From: an uncultured bacterium
GTDB lineage: Bacteria; Verrucomicrobiota; Kiritimatiellia; CAIKKV01
Direction: 5' to 3'
NCBI GenBank assembly: GCA_938038445.1
Contig: CALHRZ010000023.1
Coordinates: 1 to 64,000 of the forward strand
DNA length: 64,000 bases
Shown here: one piece after another, positions 1 to 9,186 of the stretch
Position numbering within the stretch: position 1 is the first letter of the stretch
Layout: the number at the start of each line of letters is the position of its first letter
Position numbers and translations under genes: made by a program
The notes under the pieces: model-generated
Seen by the model: only the letters and a program-made list of their open reading frames with translations
Told to the model about the DNA's origin: nothing
Database searches by the model: none

Positions 1-70
1 GGGCGTTGGCCTGGCTGCTGAAACGGAGGACATCCGCGCGGAATGCGTGGAGAGCGGAGCGGCTGGCCAT
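1..70 (-). CDS. N-terminus of an unidentified protein, cut by the left edge
   Basis: On the minus strand an ATG at 70-68 opens a frame that stays open to the edge and reads MASRSALHAFRADVLRFSS. It is preceded by an AAGGA ribosome-binding site six bases upstream, which is why this start was chosen. It would be divergent from ppdK. Only 23 residues are visible, so no family can be assigned. Confidence 0.35.
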   Translation of the reverse strand, partial: MASRSALHAFRADVLRFSSQANA

Positions 71-330
71 GGGTCATCCTTGTAATCTGCCGAACTACAT
101 CCGTCGGATGGACGGCGACACCTCGTCCGCCGCGCAAAAACGGAAACGTATCCTGAAAATACTAGGACCGACCCTACGGTTTTTCGGAGCATTTTCATGC
201 TCTCAGATGCCACACACTCTCCCTCAAAAAAACCGCACCAAATTCGCAAATTCTTGACCTTTCCTTTTTTTCTGGTAAATTTTTTCCGCTTCTATTTTGC
301 CAAAAGAGGACGAAAATAAAGGTTTCAACC
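71..330. other. Divergent intergenic region upstream of ppdK
   Basis: This stretch separates the left-edge minus-strand start from ppdK. The ppdK-proximal part (about 230-330) is AT-rich with T-tracts, unlike the GC-rich genes. A short plus-strand open frame at 6-257 has no recognisable protein character and no ribosome-binding site. Apart from the promoter candidate listed separately nothing else is seen. Confidence 0.5.
254..281 (+). promoter_or_regulatory. Candidate sigma-70 promoter for ppdK
   Basis: TTGACC (254-259) and TAAATT (276-281) are spaced by 16 bases, with TG one base upstream of the -10 box. This would give a leader of about 45 nt before the ppdK ATG, with an AAAGG ribosome-binding site near 318-322. 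It is a pattern match only. Confidence 0.4.
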
Positions 331-3084
331 ATGGGCTCGAACCGTTCCGTCAGCGCTGAAATCAAAAAATACGTCTATACCTTCGGGGGGGGGAAGGCCG
401 AGGGAGATGCTTCCATGCGGGAACTTCTCGGCGGCAAAGGCGCCAACCTCGCGGAAATGTGCCGGCTCGGCATCCCCGTTCCCGCCGGTTTTACGATCAC
501 CACCGAATGTTGCACCGATTATTTCGCCGGCGGATCTCGTTTCCCGGCTGCCCTTCGTCAACAGGTGGCCGAAGCCCTGGCTCAGTGCGAAAAACTGATG
601 GGAATGAAATTTGGCGATCCGGAACGGCCCCTCCTTGTCTCCTGCCGATCCGGCGCTCGGCAGTCTATGCCCGGCATGATGGAAACGGTGCTCAATATCG
701 GCCTCTGCTCTGCCACCCTTCCCGGCTTGATCGCCCGGTCGAATAACCCCCGCTTCGCTTACGATTCCTACCGGCGCCTCATCATGATGTACGCGGATGT
801 CGTGATGGAAAAAGCCGAGGGCATCGAGCCTCCCGATGGCCGCGGTATCCGACGGCAATTGGAACGCCTCCAGGAAACTTATAAGACCAAAAAAGGGATT
901 GCCTCCGATCCCGACCTCACCGCCGAAGATCTCAAAGTCCTGTGCGAGTTGTTCAAGCAGCGGGTCCAGGCCGCCTTTCGCAAGCCTTTTCCCGACACCG
1001 CCGAGGAACAACTCTGGGGCGGCATCGCCGCCGTTTTCAAGAGCTGGAACGGCAAACGGGCCATCTCCTATCGCCGCATTGAGAAGATCCCCGATGAATG
1101 GGGCACGGCCGTCACCGTGCAGGCGATGGTGTTCGGGAATATGGGGAATACTTCCGCAACCGGAGTCGCGTTTACCCGGAATCCCGCAACCGGCGACCGG
1201 AACTTCTTCGGCGAGTGGCTTCCGAATGCTCAGGGAGAAGATGTCGTGGCCGGAATCCGAACCCCTCAGCCACTCACCGAGGCCATGAAAAACGCGGGGG
1301 AGACCGCAGGCGATTCCCTTGAAAAAGCGATGCCCGAGGTTTTTGCGGAACTCGTCCGCATCCGTAACCTTCTGGAAAAACATTACCGGGATATGCAGGA
1401 TCTGGAATTCACCATCCAGGAGGGGCGCCTCTATCTGCTCCAGACCCGCGTGGGAAAACGGACGGGCGTGGCGGCCTTGAATATGGCTCTCGATATGCTC
1501 GAAGAGGGTCTGATCAAGGAAAAAGAAGCCGTCCTCCGTGTCAAACCCTCTCAGCTCGACGAACTTCTGCACCCGATTCTCGATCCCCAGGCGGAGAAAA
1601 CGGCAACTCTGCTCGCCAAAGGACTCCCCGCCGGCCCCGGCGGCGCCGTGGGCCAACTCGTCTTTACGGCCGAGGAGGCTGTCGCGTGGACGCGCGCGGG
1701 AAAATCGGCCGTCCTCGTCCGAGAAGAGACCAGTCCTGAGGACGTCGAAGGCATGCGCGCGGCCGCCGGTATCCTGACCGCCCGGGGCGGCATGACCAGT
1801 CACGCCGCCCTGGTCGCCCGCGGATGGGGCAAGTGCTGCATCGTTGGCGCCGGTACGCTCCATGTGTCGCCTGAGACCGGTAAGCTGACCGCCGGGTCCA
1901 TCACCCTGAAAAAGGGTGACTGGCTCAGCTTGAACGGTTTTACCGGCATCGCTTATGCCGGTGCCTTGAAATTGGTGGATGCCACCGCAAACCCCCGCTT
2001 CCAGCAGTTCATGGAAATGGCGGACCGCTATCGAAAAATGGGGGTGCGCGCCAATGCGGAAACCCCTCAGGACGCGCGAGTGGCCCGTCAGTACGGCGCG
2101 GAAGGCATTGGCCTGTTCCGGACCGAACACATGTTCTATGGCAAAGGGTCCGAGGAACCGCTTTTCCTCCTCCGGAAAATGATCCTCAGTGCGTCCTATG
2201 AAGAACGCAAGCGGGCACTTTCCCGCCTGTTCAGGTTCGTCAAAAGTGATATCAAGTCCACGCTCGCGGTCATGGACGGTCTTCCCGTCACCATACGCCT
2301 TCTCGACCCCCCCCTTCACGAGTTCGTGCCGCGCGAACGAGATCGGCAAAAAGAGCTGGCCGACAGTCTGGGCATTACGCTCAAGGAGCTGCGTGTCCGG
2401 GCGGATCAACTTCATGAAACCAATCCGATGATGGGCCACCGGGGCGTGCGGCTCGGCGTCACGTTCCCCGAAGTGGCGGAAATGCAGTTCCGAGCCATTT
2501 TTGAGGCCGCTGCCGAACTCATCACGCAAAAAAAGCCCTGCATGCCCGAAATCATGATCCCCGTAACATGCGACGTCGCCGAACTGCGCCATCAACGTAC
2601 ACTCTGCGAGCGCATCCGGCAGGATGTGATGCTGAAGTACAACATCAAATCCCTCCCCTACCATTTCGGCACGATGATCGAAATCCCCCGTGCCGCCTTG
2701 CTCGCGGACCGGATGGCCGAAGAAGCAGATTTCTTCTCCTTTGGCACGAACGATCTGACCCAAATGACCTTCGGGTTCAGCCGAGACGACGTGGATCGTT
2801 TTCTCCCGCATTACCTCGAAAAAGGAATTCTATCGGCCGATCCGTTCCAAACCCTCGATCTTGCAGGTGTGGGCGAAATGGTCCGTGTCGCCGTCGAACG
2901 GGGACGCCAGCGCCGGCCCAACCTGAAATGCGGGATCTGCGGAGAACAGGGAGGGGATCCCGCCACGGTGGAATTCTGTTACCAGATCGGACTCAATTAC
3001 GTCAGTTGCAGCCCGTTCCGAATTCCCATCGCCCGCCTGGCCGCGGCTCAGGCATCCATTAAGAGTTCCGCTTCCAAAAAATAG
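331..3084 (+). CDS. ppdK: Pyruvate, phosphate dikinase
   Basis: This enzyme interconverts pyruvate, ATP and Pi with phosphoenolpyruvate, AMP and PPi in the cytoplasm, serving glycolysis or gluconeogenesis. The 917-residue length is full for the family. Three domains are seen in order: an N-terminal nucleotide-binding domain opening with GGKGANLAEMCRLGIPVPAGF, a central swivelling domain whose phosphohistidine motif GGMTSHAALVARG places the catalytic His at residue 491, and a C-terminal PEP/pyruvate TIM barrel with the catalytic Cys at about residue 870 in KCGICGEQGGDP. Most relatives have His where this motif has Gln (CGEHGG). The family-typical ending SCSPFRIPIARLAAAQA is present. The ATG at 331 follows AAAGG. 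apt follows 29 bases downstream on the same strand, so the two may be cotranscribed. Confidence 0.97.
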   Translation: MGSNRSVSAEIKKYVYTFGGGKAEGDASMRELLGGKGANLAEMCRLGIPVPAGFTITTECCTDYFAGGSRFPAALRQQVAEALAQCEKLMGMKFGDPERPLLVSCRSGARQSMPGMMETVLNIGLCSATLPGLIARSNNPRFAYDSYRRLIMMYADVVMEKAEGIEPPDGRGIRRQLERLQETYKTKKGIASDPDLTAEDLKVLCELFKQRVQAAFRKPFPDTAEEQLWGGIAAVFKSWNGKRAISYRRIEKIPDEWGTAVTVQAMVFGNMGNTSATGVAFTRNPATGDRNFFGEWLPNAQGEDVVAGIRTPQPLTEAMKNAGETAGDSLEKAMPEVFAELVRIRNLLEKHYRDMQDLEFTIQEGRLYLLQTRVGKRTGVAALNMALDMLEEGLIKEKEAVLRVKPSQLDELLHPILDPQAEKTATLLAKGLPAGPGGAVGQLVFTAEEAVAWTRAGKSAVLVREETSPEDVEGMRAAAGILTARGGMTSHAALVARGWGKCCIVGAGTLHVSPETGKLTAGSITLKKGDWLSLNGFTGIAYAGALKLVDATANPRFQQFMEMADRYRKMGVRANAETPQDARVARQYGAEGIGLFRTEHMFYGKGSEEPLFLLRKMILSASYEERKRALSRLFRFVKSDIKSTLAVMDGLPVTIRLLDPPLHEFVPRERDRQKELADSLGITLKELRVRADQLHETNPMMGHRGVRLGVTFPEVAEMQFRAIFEAAAELITQKKPCMPEIMIPVTCDVAELRHQRTLCERIRQDVMLKYNIKSLPYHFGTMIEIPRAALLADRMAEEADFFSFGTNDLTQMTFGFSRDDVDRFLPHYLEKGILSADPFQTLDLAGVGEMVRVAVERGRQRRPNLKCGICGEQGGDPATVEFCYQIGLNYVSCSPFRIPIARLAAAQASIKSSASKK

Positions 3085-3113
3085 ACATCTCCTATCCCAA
3101 AAGAGGCATTCTC

Positions 3114-3653
3114 ATGGACCTCGCCACAAGAGCCCTGGCCAATCGATTGAAAGCCGCCGTTCGGGATGTGCCGGACTTTCCGAAACCGGGTATTCTTTTC
3201 AAAGACATTACGCCGATTCTTGCCGATCCTACCCTATTCCATGAGGCCGTGGGACTTTTCATTGCCCGGCATCAGAAATCCGAAATCCACAAGGTAGCCT
3301 GCGTGGATGCCCGGGGTTTTCTGTTCGGCGCTGCGGTCGCCTATGGTCTCCGAGCCGGCGTCATCCCGATCCGAAAAAAGGGGAAATTGCCGTGGCGAAC
3401 GGTGGAGCGGGAGTATGAACTCGAGTACGGAGCAGCCGGTCTGGCCATGCATGAGGATGCCCTCCAACCCGGCGAACGGGTTCTCGTCGTGGACGACCTC
3501 CTCGCCACCGGAGGCACCGCACGGGCAACCGTAGAACTCATTCAACAGGCTGGCGGACGGGTCGTCGAGGCCGATTTCTTGATCGAGTTGACGTTCCTCA
3601 ACGGGCGGAAGGCGCTTGCCCCCTGCTCCGTTTTCGCGCCAGTGACGTTTTAG
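3114..3653 (+). CDS. apt: Adenine phosphoribosyltransferase
   Basis: This enzyme salvages adenine to AMP using PRPP. The 179-residue length is normal for the family. The PRPP-binding loop VLVVDDLLATGGTA lies near residues 123-136. The N-terminal part has the Apt-type stretch VPDFPKPGILFKDITPIL, and DARGFLFG contributes to the base-binding region. The ATG at 3114 follows AGAGG. It lies 29 bases after ppdK and converges on the HD-domain gene. Their 3' ends overlap by 56 bases, so the last 18 codons are also coding on the other strand. Confidence 0.96.
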   Translation: MDLATRALANRLKAAVRDVPDFPKPGILFKDITPILADPTLFHEAVGLFIARHQKSEIHKVACVDARGFLFGAAVAYGLRAGVIPIRKKGKLPWRTVEREYELEYGAAGLAMHEDALQPGERVLVVDDLLATGGTARATVELIQQAGGRVVEADFLIELTFLNGRKALAPCSVFAPVTF

Positions 3654-4857
3654 CGTTCGCCTCGCCGGCAAGAGCAGCAGGACAAAACTGCATGAAAACC
3701 GAATAAGGAATCGGTCCCTCCGGCGCGGCCCGGTACTGGGCCAAAATCGTCGCAGCGCCATCGAGCAATGCCGGGGACTGAATGCCAGTCTCAAGGGATT
3801 TGGAAGCTTCGATCAGCGCGCTCAAATTGTCACAGTGCTTGATCAGTTCGCCGTCGGTCGGTTCGTACCGATCGTCGTTGTGCTGCGCGTCGATCACGCG
3901 CAAACCGCGGCGCTGACCGCCCTCCAGAATGCGATTTTCAAAGGGACGGTCCAGGTAATACATCACCTGAACGTGCCATGCATCGGGCAGAAGGGGAAGA
4001 AGGCGCTCCTCCACCAGCCGCCGTTCCTCCTGTTCGACGAATGTTTCCAACCCTTCGATCGAACGTTTGATCGGCGATATGATGTCCCGGGTGAACAGTT
4101 CGGGCAAATCGTGCATCAGCGCACAGAAGAAATTGTTGCGGACCCGAATCGGACAGAACCGGCGTTTGAGACCGAAAAGGTGGGCGAGAAGCGCCACGAA
4201 AAGGGAGTGTCCGAGCACGGAAGTGCGGGGCATTCGAGGGGTTTGAGCCCACCGTTGCTGAAAGCGGAGCTGGCCGCACAAGTCCACAAATCCATACGCT
4301 TTTTGCTTCAGATGGATTTTCTGGACACCGATCAGATCAATATAGTCCTCGATCTGATTTTCGATTTCCGCTTTCGTCCGTTCAATCCCATAGAGAAAGG
4401 GCTCCAGATGATAGACCAGCCGAAACTCCCATTGGGTGGCCAAATAGTGGGCCGCCTTGAGCAGACGCCGTTCCAGTTTTTCCCCCTCCCGTCCTTCGAG
4501 GTAACGGCGAAACCGATCCGGCAGCCCCCCTTCCACTTCAGCCAGTTCCTCTTGCAGGACGCGCATCACATGTTCATTGACTTTCGGCCCATTCACCGCC
4601 ATCAGCCGGTGATAGAACGGCGCTTTAATGTCGGTCAAAACGACCCGGGGAAGAAACTCGAAAAGAAACCCTTCGACGAGAAACGACCAGTCGAGGGACG
4701 CACCCCGATCTTCCTCGAACCGCGCCAGGAGATAGACGATGAACGCTTTGTGCGCCTGCTTGTCCAACTCCGTCAGTTCGACCGGCCGAACGTGATCGTT
4801 CCACCGCTGAATGGTGGCCGCGCCGAACATCCGCTCGATCAACGATTTGGGAATCAT
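3598..4857 (-). CDS. HD-domain phosphohydrolase family protein
   Basis: This 419-residue cytoplasmic protein carries a metal-dependent HD phosphohydrolase core. A first conserved His is in SVLGHSLFVALLAHLF and the HD pair is in FFCALMHDLPELFTRDI, resembling the YfbR/HD_3 group of nucleotidases. The substrate is not deducible. The N-terminal 180 residues are largely helical and charged and are not recognised. The start is placed at the ATG at 4857 because it forms an ATGA overlap with the upstream aminopeptidase stop and follows AAAGGGGGG. A longer frame reaching 4962 would run through that gene. The 3' end overlaps apt. It is the last gene of the three-gene minus-strand unit with the thioesterase and aminopeptidase. 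Confidence 0.85.
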   Translation of the reverse strand: MIPKSLIERMFGAATIQRWNDHVRPVELTELDKQAHKAFIVYLLARFEEDRGASLDWSFLVEGFLFEFLPRVVLTDIKAPFYHRLMAVNGPKVNEHVMRVLQEELAEVEGGLPDRFRRYLEGREGEKLERRLLKAAHYLATQWEFRLVYHLEPFLYGIERTKAEIENQIEDYIDLIGVQKIHLKQKAYGFVDLCGQLRFQQRWAQTPRMPRTSVLGHSLFVALLAHLFGLKRRFCPIRVRNNFFCALMHDLPELFTRDIISPIKRSIEGLETFVEQEERRLVEERLLPLLPDAWHVQVMYYLDRPFENRILEGGQRRGLRVIDAQHNDDRYEPTDGELIKHCDNLSALIEASKSLETGIQSPALLDGAATILAQYRAAPEGPIPYSVFMQFCPAALAGEANAKTSLARKRSRGQAPSAR

Positions 4858-5963
4858 GCACCCCCCTTTCCACCGGAACTCACCCATCGGCCCTCCCTCA
4901 TCCACACGCGGCCATCCACTCGTACCACCCCCCCGCGCCGAAGATCCTTGATGAAATCCCAATGCAAAGCCGATCGGTTTCGACCGCCCGTTTCGGGATA
5001 GGAACGGCCAAGAGCCAGATGAATCGTCCCGCCGATTTTTTCATCGAACAGAATATTCCGGACAAAGCGGTCCAATCGGGGATGAGTGCCAATCCCTAAT
5101 TCGCCGAGCCGTCGGGCGCCGGCATCCAGGGCCAACATCTCCCGTAGAAAGGATTCATTCTTTTCCGCCGTAGCTTCCACGACCTCACCGCGCCGAAACA
5201 CAAGTCGAATGCCTGCAATTTCTCGACCCTGGGTGCAGACCGGAAATTCGAAACGGATATGCCCCTCTGCAGACGTTTCGACAGGGCCGGTAAAAATTTC
5301 GCCGCTCGGCATATTGTGGCGACCGTCCGAATTGATGAACCGGCGCCCTCGGACGGAAAGGGTCAGCCGGGTATCAGGTGCCTCGATTTCAATACGGTCG
5401 GCCCCTTTCAGCCCGGCAATGAGGGCCGCTTGCCGGCGGCTGAGGGAGGTCCAGTGCTTGAGGGGGTCACGGGTATCCGCAAAAAGAGCCCCATAAACGT
5501 AACGCGCGAATTCCCTCAGGCTCATGTCGGCATCCTGTGCGTAGGCGGCAGTCGGATGCAGGGTGGTCACCCAGGGTTTCCGCATGATCCGTTCCCGGAT
5601 GGGTTCCATGGCCCGATTAAACCGCGCGATCCGAGTCGGATCGATCCCGGAAAGCCCTCGGGTATTGGTCTCCGATTGCACGCTGATCACGGCGTCCATG
5701 CGCCGAGCCCAGTCATACTGGATGGCAGGGACCCTATCGAAAAGGGCGTCATGCCCCTCCCGAAAGAAAATCTCCTGGAGTCCGGGAGGCTGCATGCGGA
5801 GGAAGGGATGAGCGCCCAGTCTGTAGAGTTCGGCGCTGATCGCTTCCAAGAGCGGTTCGGCGGCAGAGGTTCCTGAAACGCCGATGGTTTGTCCCTTGCG
5901 CGCCACTACACAATAGCGCACCAAAAGCCGCGCGTGAACCTCCAGACGCGGATCGCCACTCAT
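4854..5963 (-). CDS. M29-family metal-dependent aminopeptidase
   Basis: This 369-residue protein resembles the thermophilic aminopeptidases T/AmpS (peptidase M29), dinuclear metalloenzymes that remove N-terminal residues from peptides in the cytoplasm. Supporting motifs are NMPSGEIFTGPVETSAEGHI, which carries the first metal-ligand glutamate, ATAEKNE, LGELGIGTHPRL, and IHLALGRSYPETGG followed by HWDFIKDL. The ATG at 5963 was chosen because it overlaps the thioesterase stop as ATGA. The frame extends 28 codons further upstream but only inside that gene. The chain of ATGA junctions with the thioesterase and HD gene suggests translational coupling. Confidence 0.92.
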   Translation of the reverse strand: MSGDPRLEVHARLLVRYCVVARKGQTIGVSGTSAAEPLLEAISAELYRLGAHPFLRMQPPGLQEIFFREGHDALFDRVPAIQYDWARRMDAVISVQSETNTRGLSGIDPTRIARFNRAMEPIRERIMRKPWVTTLHPTAAYAQDADMSLREFARYVYGALFADTRDPLKHWTSLSRRQAALIAGLKGADRIEIEAPDTRLTLSVRGRRFINSDGRHNMPSGEIFTGPVETSAEGHIRFEFPVCTQGREIAGIRLVFRRGEVVEATAEKNESFLREMLALDAGARRLGELGIGTHPRLDRFVRNILFDEKIGGTIHLALGRSYPETGGRNRSALHWDFIKDLRRGGVVRVDGRVWMREGRWVSSGGKGGA

Positions 5964-6388
5964 GGATGCTCTTCCTTTCGAAGGCGTTCCAACAAATCCT
6001 TCAACGCGCGATCCATCGGAAGGGGCCTTCCCTTCCGGTTCACGCACACATGATCCGTATAACCCCGCGCCAGCTCCTCCTCCCCCCGTCGCACCGTGTA
6101 GAGAAGCCGGAATCGCACGGGACCGACTTCGCCAACACCTGCTCCAATGGAGAGCAGATCGTCATAACGGGCAGGCCGACGGTATTCGCACCGAGCCTCC
6201 AGCACCGGCAACAGCACATCGCGCCCCTCGAGCGAGGCATAGGGCATTCCATGGGTCCGGAGCAGTTCCGTCCGCGCCATTTCGAAATAGACAAAGTAAT
6301 GGGCGTAATAGACAAAGCCCATCTGGTCCGTGTGAGCATAAGGGACGCGAATCGCCAGAGCGAAGGGAAAAGGGCAGGTCTCTTGCAT
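5960..6388 (-). CDS. Acyl-CoA thioesterase, hotdog fold (YbgC/4HBT type)
   Basis: This is a 142-residue single-domain hotdog thioesterase, normal for the YbgC/4-hydroxybenzoyl-CoA thioesterase group, which hydrolyses acyl-CoA or acyl-carrier thioesters. The active-site motif YAHTDQMGFVYYAHYFVYFE near residues 17-36 includes the catalytic Asp. The second family block is YRRPARYDDLL. The natural acyl substrate cannot be read from sequence. It is the first gene of the minus-strand unit with the aminopeptidase and HD protein. pyrF is divergent across a 129-bp gap. Confidence 0.9.
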   Translation of the reverse strand: MQETCPFPFALAIRVPYAHTDQMGFVYYAHYFVYFEMARTELLRTHGMPYASLEGRDVLLPVLEARCEYRRPARYDDLLSIGAGVGEVGPVRFRLLYTVRRGEEELARGYTDHVCVNRKGRPLPMDRALKDLLERLRKEEHP

Positions 6389-6517
6389 GGGGCTCAGTGT
6401 CGCCCGTCCAAGCCCCTTTTGTCAATCCCCGCTGCCATAGCGTGGGAACCGGCCCGTCATTTTTGCTTGCGGAGGGTACGAAGGGCCGTCACAATTTTCC
6501 TCAAAGGAGCGATTTGC

Positions 6518-7246
6518 ATGCCTCGTCTACCGGAACTGGTTGTCGCGCTCGACTTTCCCACCGCGCGTGAAGCGTTCGCCTGCGCCCGCGCAATGCCGGA
6601 CCACATCGCCCTGTTCAAAGTCGGCCTCGAGCTCTTTACCGCTGAAGGTCCCGCCTTTTGCCGGGACCTCGTTGAACATCACAATCGTCTGTTCCTGGAT
6701 CTCAAACTTCACGACATTCCGAATACGGTCGCCCGAGCCGTCCGCAGCGCTTCCCGTCTCGGCGCTTCACTTCTTACCCTCCATGCCAGCGGAGGACGCG
6801 ACATGCTTCGCGCGGCGGTTGATGCGACCCGGGAGTTGGGAGCCCACGCCCCCAAGTTGATTGCGGTAACCGTTCTGACCAGCCTGAGTGCCGACGATCT
6901 GCAAGCCCTGGGCATTGAACGAACCCTTTCCGATCACGTCCTGCGCTTGGCAGAACTCGCGCTCGATTGCGGCATGGACGGCCTTGTGGCCTCCGTCCAC
7001 GAAGCACCCACCCTCCGGGCCGAATTCGGACCCGATCCCATTCTGGTTACGCCGGGTATTCGACCTGCCGGTATGGCCGCAGGCGATCAGAAACGCATAG
7101 CGACGATTTCCGACGCCATACGCGCCGGCAGCGACTATCTCGTGGTCGGACGCCCCATCACGGCGGCTCCCGATCCTGGCCTCGCCGCCGCCACGCTTCA
7201 GGCGGAACTCCGAAGGGCGCTTTCCCTTCCCCCCCAACCCCTGTAG
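6518..7246 (+). CDS. pyrF: Orotidine 5'-phosphate decarboxylase
   Basis: This enzyme performs the last step of UMP biosynthesis, decarboxylating OMP. At 242 residues it is the bacterial group I size. The catalytic Asp-Lys-Asp array is in LDLKLHDIPNT (Asp61, Lys63, Asp66), and the phosphate-binding end is VTPGIRPAG followed by GSDYLVVGRPITAAPDP. The start at 6518 was chosen because AAAGGAG lies nine bases upstream. The same frame is open much further upstream but overlaps the divergent thioesterase. A GTG-initiated carbohydrate-related gene begins nine bases after its stop. Confidence 0.96.
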   Translation: MPRLPELVVALDFPTAREAFACARAMPDHIALFKVGLELFTAEGPAFCRDLVEHHNRLFLDLKLHDIPNTVARAVRSASRLGASLLTLHASGGRDMLRAAVDATRELGAHAPKLIAVTVLTSLSADDLQALGIERTLSDHVLRLAELALDCGMDGLVASVHEAPTLRAEFGPDPILVTPGIRPAGMAAGDQKRIATISDAIRAGSDYLVVGRPITAAPDPGLAAATLQAELRRALSLPPQPL

Positions 7247-7255
7247 GCCGGTGCC

Positions 7256-8761
7256 GTGTCTTTCCTCACCCGAAATACTTGGTGGATTCGCTATCGCCCA
7301 ACGGCCGTCCTTCCCCCTGGACCGCCCGGTTCGTTCGATTGCGGATGCTGCATGAATCCTTGCGTCATCCGCTGGAAGGACGAATATCGTCTCTACTATG
7401 CCGGCGCGGACAATCAAGGATTCCGGCGCATCGGAGTCGCCATCGCTCCTGTGGCGAATCCCGATGCCTTCAAACGCATCGGCCCTGTGCTCGACGTTGG
7501 GCCCGAAGGCGCTTTCGACGCCCGATGGACGGTTCTTCCCCACGTCGTTTCCGCCGCGTCCGACCGCTGGCATCTCTATTACACCGGAAATTGTGGCCGT
7601 GGGGAAGGATTGTCCGCCTTCCCGGGGATCGGCCTCGCATTTTCCACCGACGGGATCCACTGGGAAAAATACCAAGGCAATCCCATTCTTGCCCCCACTG
7701 GCCGACCGGGCGATCCGGACCGGTACGGAATCGCAGGAGGCTCGGTTCTGATCGTTCGGCTGCCGAACGGCGCGAGCGAATGGCGCTTTTATTACACGGG
7801 TTGTCCGTCGCTCGGAACCGATGTGTTTCAGAACCAGCAAAAAATATGTTGCTGGGCCGGTTCCTCGGATGGCATTCACTGGGAACGGCGGGGGCCGGTT
7901 CTTTTTCGGGACCCCGACCGCGAATACGAAAATGTGGCCGTGGCAGGTCCTGTTGTGCACCAAGAGGAGGGGCTATTCCGAATGTGGTATTCCGCCATCG
8001 GGACGCGGTGGGGTGGCTACTCCATCGCGTATGCGGAATCCCCGGATGGAGTGCACTGGACGCGTGGCAATCCCGGCGATAACCTTCAAATGGCGCCAGT
8101 GTGGAGCGATTGGGAGTGGCAGATGGTGGAATATCCCTGCGTGCTCTGCGAGGGCAGCCGGTTGCGCCTCTTTTACTGCGGAAATGGGTATGGAAAGACA
8201 GGAATTGGCACAGCACTTTCCTGTCCCATCCGAGCCGTTCCGTGTCCCGGAACACGCGCGGTCCGACTCGTGACCGAAGCGAACGGTCAGAACTGGCTTC
8301 TTCGGTTTCCTCCTGCTATAACTTGTTCTTCCGCCGCTTTCGCTCCCGTCGAGCTGCGCAATCCACCGTGGCATGGTCCCACTGCGACGGGAGAGCTTTG
8401 GCAGGAAGTTCGCTGGAAACTGCGTACGGGTAGCACGTCCGAGGAACTGTTTCTGCGTTCCATCCTTCGGCACATCCATGAAGGGCTCGAAATCCGTTTG
8501 ACCTTTGTCAACCACGGTTCGCACACCCTGCGGGGACTCGCGGTTTCTCTTGCGCTGGAAGGGCGAAAGACCGCATCGCTTCAACTGGCACTGCCGGATC
8601 TTCCCGCAGAAGAAGCCGTCACGTTGGCGGTTCGTATTACGCCAGATTCATTCAATCCAGAAACCCTTTCCATGACTGAAGCGGTTCCAGCTTCCTTTTC
8701 CTGGAGCTCTCCCATCCAACCTCTCGGGGGGCGTCCCCCTGACGGGTGTGGAACGCGGTAG
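7256..8761 (+). CDS. Glycosidase-like five-bladed propeller protein (GH43/GH130 type)
   Basis: This 501-residue protein has repeated blade motifs such as YRLYYAGAD, WHLYYTGNCG, DGIHWEKY, WRFYYTGC, DGIHWERRGP, FRMWYSAIG and DGVHWTRG, typical of the GH32/43/68/130 beta-propeller superfamily. A C-terminal part of about 160 residues is beta-rich and not recognised. No signal peptide is visible, so it is probably cytoplasmic and may act on oligosaccharides or sugar phosphates. Substrate and even catalytic activity are uncertain. The start is GTG at 7256, nine bases after the pyrF stop, with no clear ribosome-binding site, so it may be read by coupling. Confidence 0.8.
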   Translation: MSFLTRNTWWIRYRPTAVLPPGPPGSFDCGCCMNPCVIRWKDEYRLYYAGADNQGFRRIGVAIAPVANPDAFKRIGPVLDVGPEGAFDARWTVLPHVVSAASDRWHLYYTGNCGRGEGLSAFPGIGLAFSTDGIHWEKYQGNPILAPTGRPGDPDRYGIAGGSVLIVRLPNGASEWRFYYTGCPSLGTDVFQNQQKICCWAGSSDGIHWERRGPVLFRDPDREYENVAVAGPVVHQEEGLFRMWYSAIGTRWGGYSIAYAESPDGVHWTRGNPGDNLQMAPVWSDWEWQMVEYPCVLCEGSRLRLFYCGNGYGKTGIGTALSCPIRAVPCPGTRAVRLVTEANGQNWLLRFPPAITCSSAAFAPVELRNPPWHGPTATGELWQEVRWKLRTGSTSEELFLRSILRHIHEGLEIRLTFVNHGSHTLRGLAVSLALEGRKTASLQLALPDLPAEEAVTLAVRITPDSFNPETLSMTEAVPASFSWSSPIQPLGGRPPDGCGTR

Positions 8762-9186
8762 CGGACCCGTCGCCATCGGCTGCCTGAATAAGCCACAGGA
8801 GGCGGGTGAAGCCCTTGTCCCTCTGCGCTCGTTCCCTTGTTTCATGGCAAGCGCTTGAGGTGCGGTCTCTCGCCGTGCCGTCGGCGACCGATTTCGTATT
8901 TGCCTTGCGCCCCCCCCTGCGAGTTTGAAGAACGCAAAAATCCGCTTAGAAGGCCGCATCTCAGCCCTGCTCTTTTCGCCGATAAAACCCGTCCACCAGC
9001 TAGTTCCGAATGTCTCACACTTTCGAAAGTGTGAGACAAACATACCACCAATTCGTGCCATGTTTTCCCGTGCCTTTTGTCCCCTGATTCCCCCCCTAAA
9101 AAGAAGCGTGAATTGCATGAGCGCTTGACTGGCCTTGCAAATAAAGTTGCTTCGACAGTCCGTTTAAAGTACGTTCTGTATTTCTG
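8762..9186. other. Intergenic region between propeller gene and TIM-barrel gene
   Basis: No convincing gene is found in these 425 bases; short frames lack family character or a ribosome-binding site. It contains the long palindrome listed at 9011-9038. Just before the next gene, TTGCTT about 9150 and TACGTT about 9173 could form a weak promoter. Confidence 0.5.
9011..9038. repeat. 28-bp perfect palindrome, copy 1
   Basis: The left arm reads TGTCTCACACTTTC and the right arm is its exact reverse complement, centred at 9024/9025 on TTTCGAAA. Twenty-six bases (9015-9040) recur identically at 49044-49069. Both copies are intergenic and lie 150-320 bases upstream of a plus-strand start. It could be a binding site for a dimeric regulator or a dispersed palindromic element. 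Confidence 0.85.

Noticed and set aside
6-257. An 83-codon plus-strand frame upstream of ppdK
   Set aside because: No ribosome-binding site, no family character, and it overlaps a better-supported minus-strand start.
325-2811. An 828-codon open frame antisense to ppdK
   Set aside because: It lies wholly opposite a full-length, motif-complete ppdK and has shadow-like composition rich in His, Gly and Phe with no family motif.
3835-5001. A 388-codon plus-strand frame across the HD and aminopeptidase genes
   Set aside because: It is antisense to two recognised proteins and contains no motif of its own.
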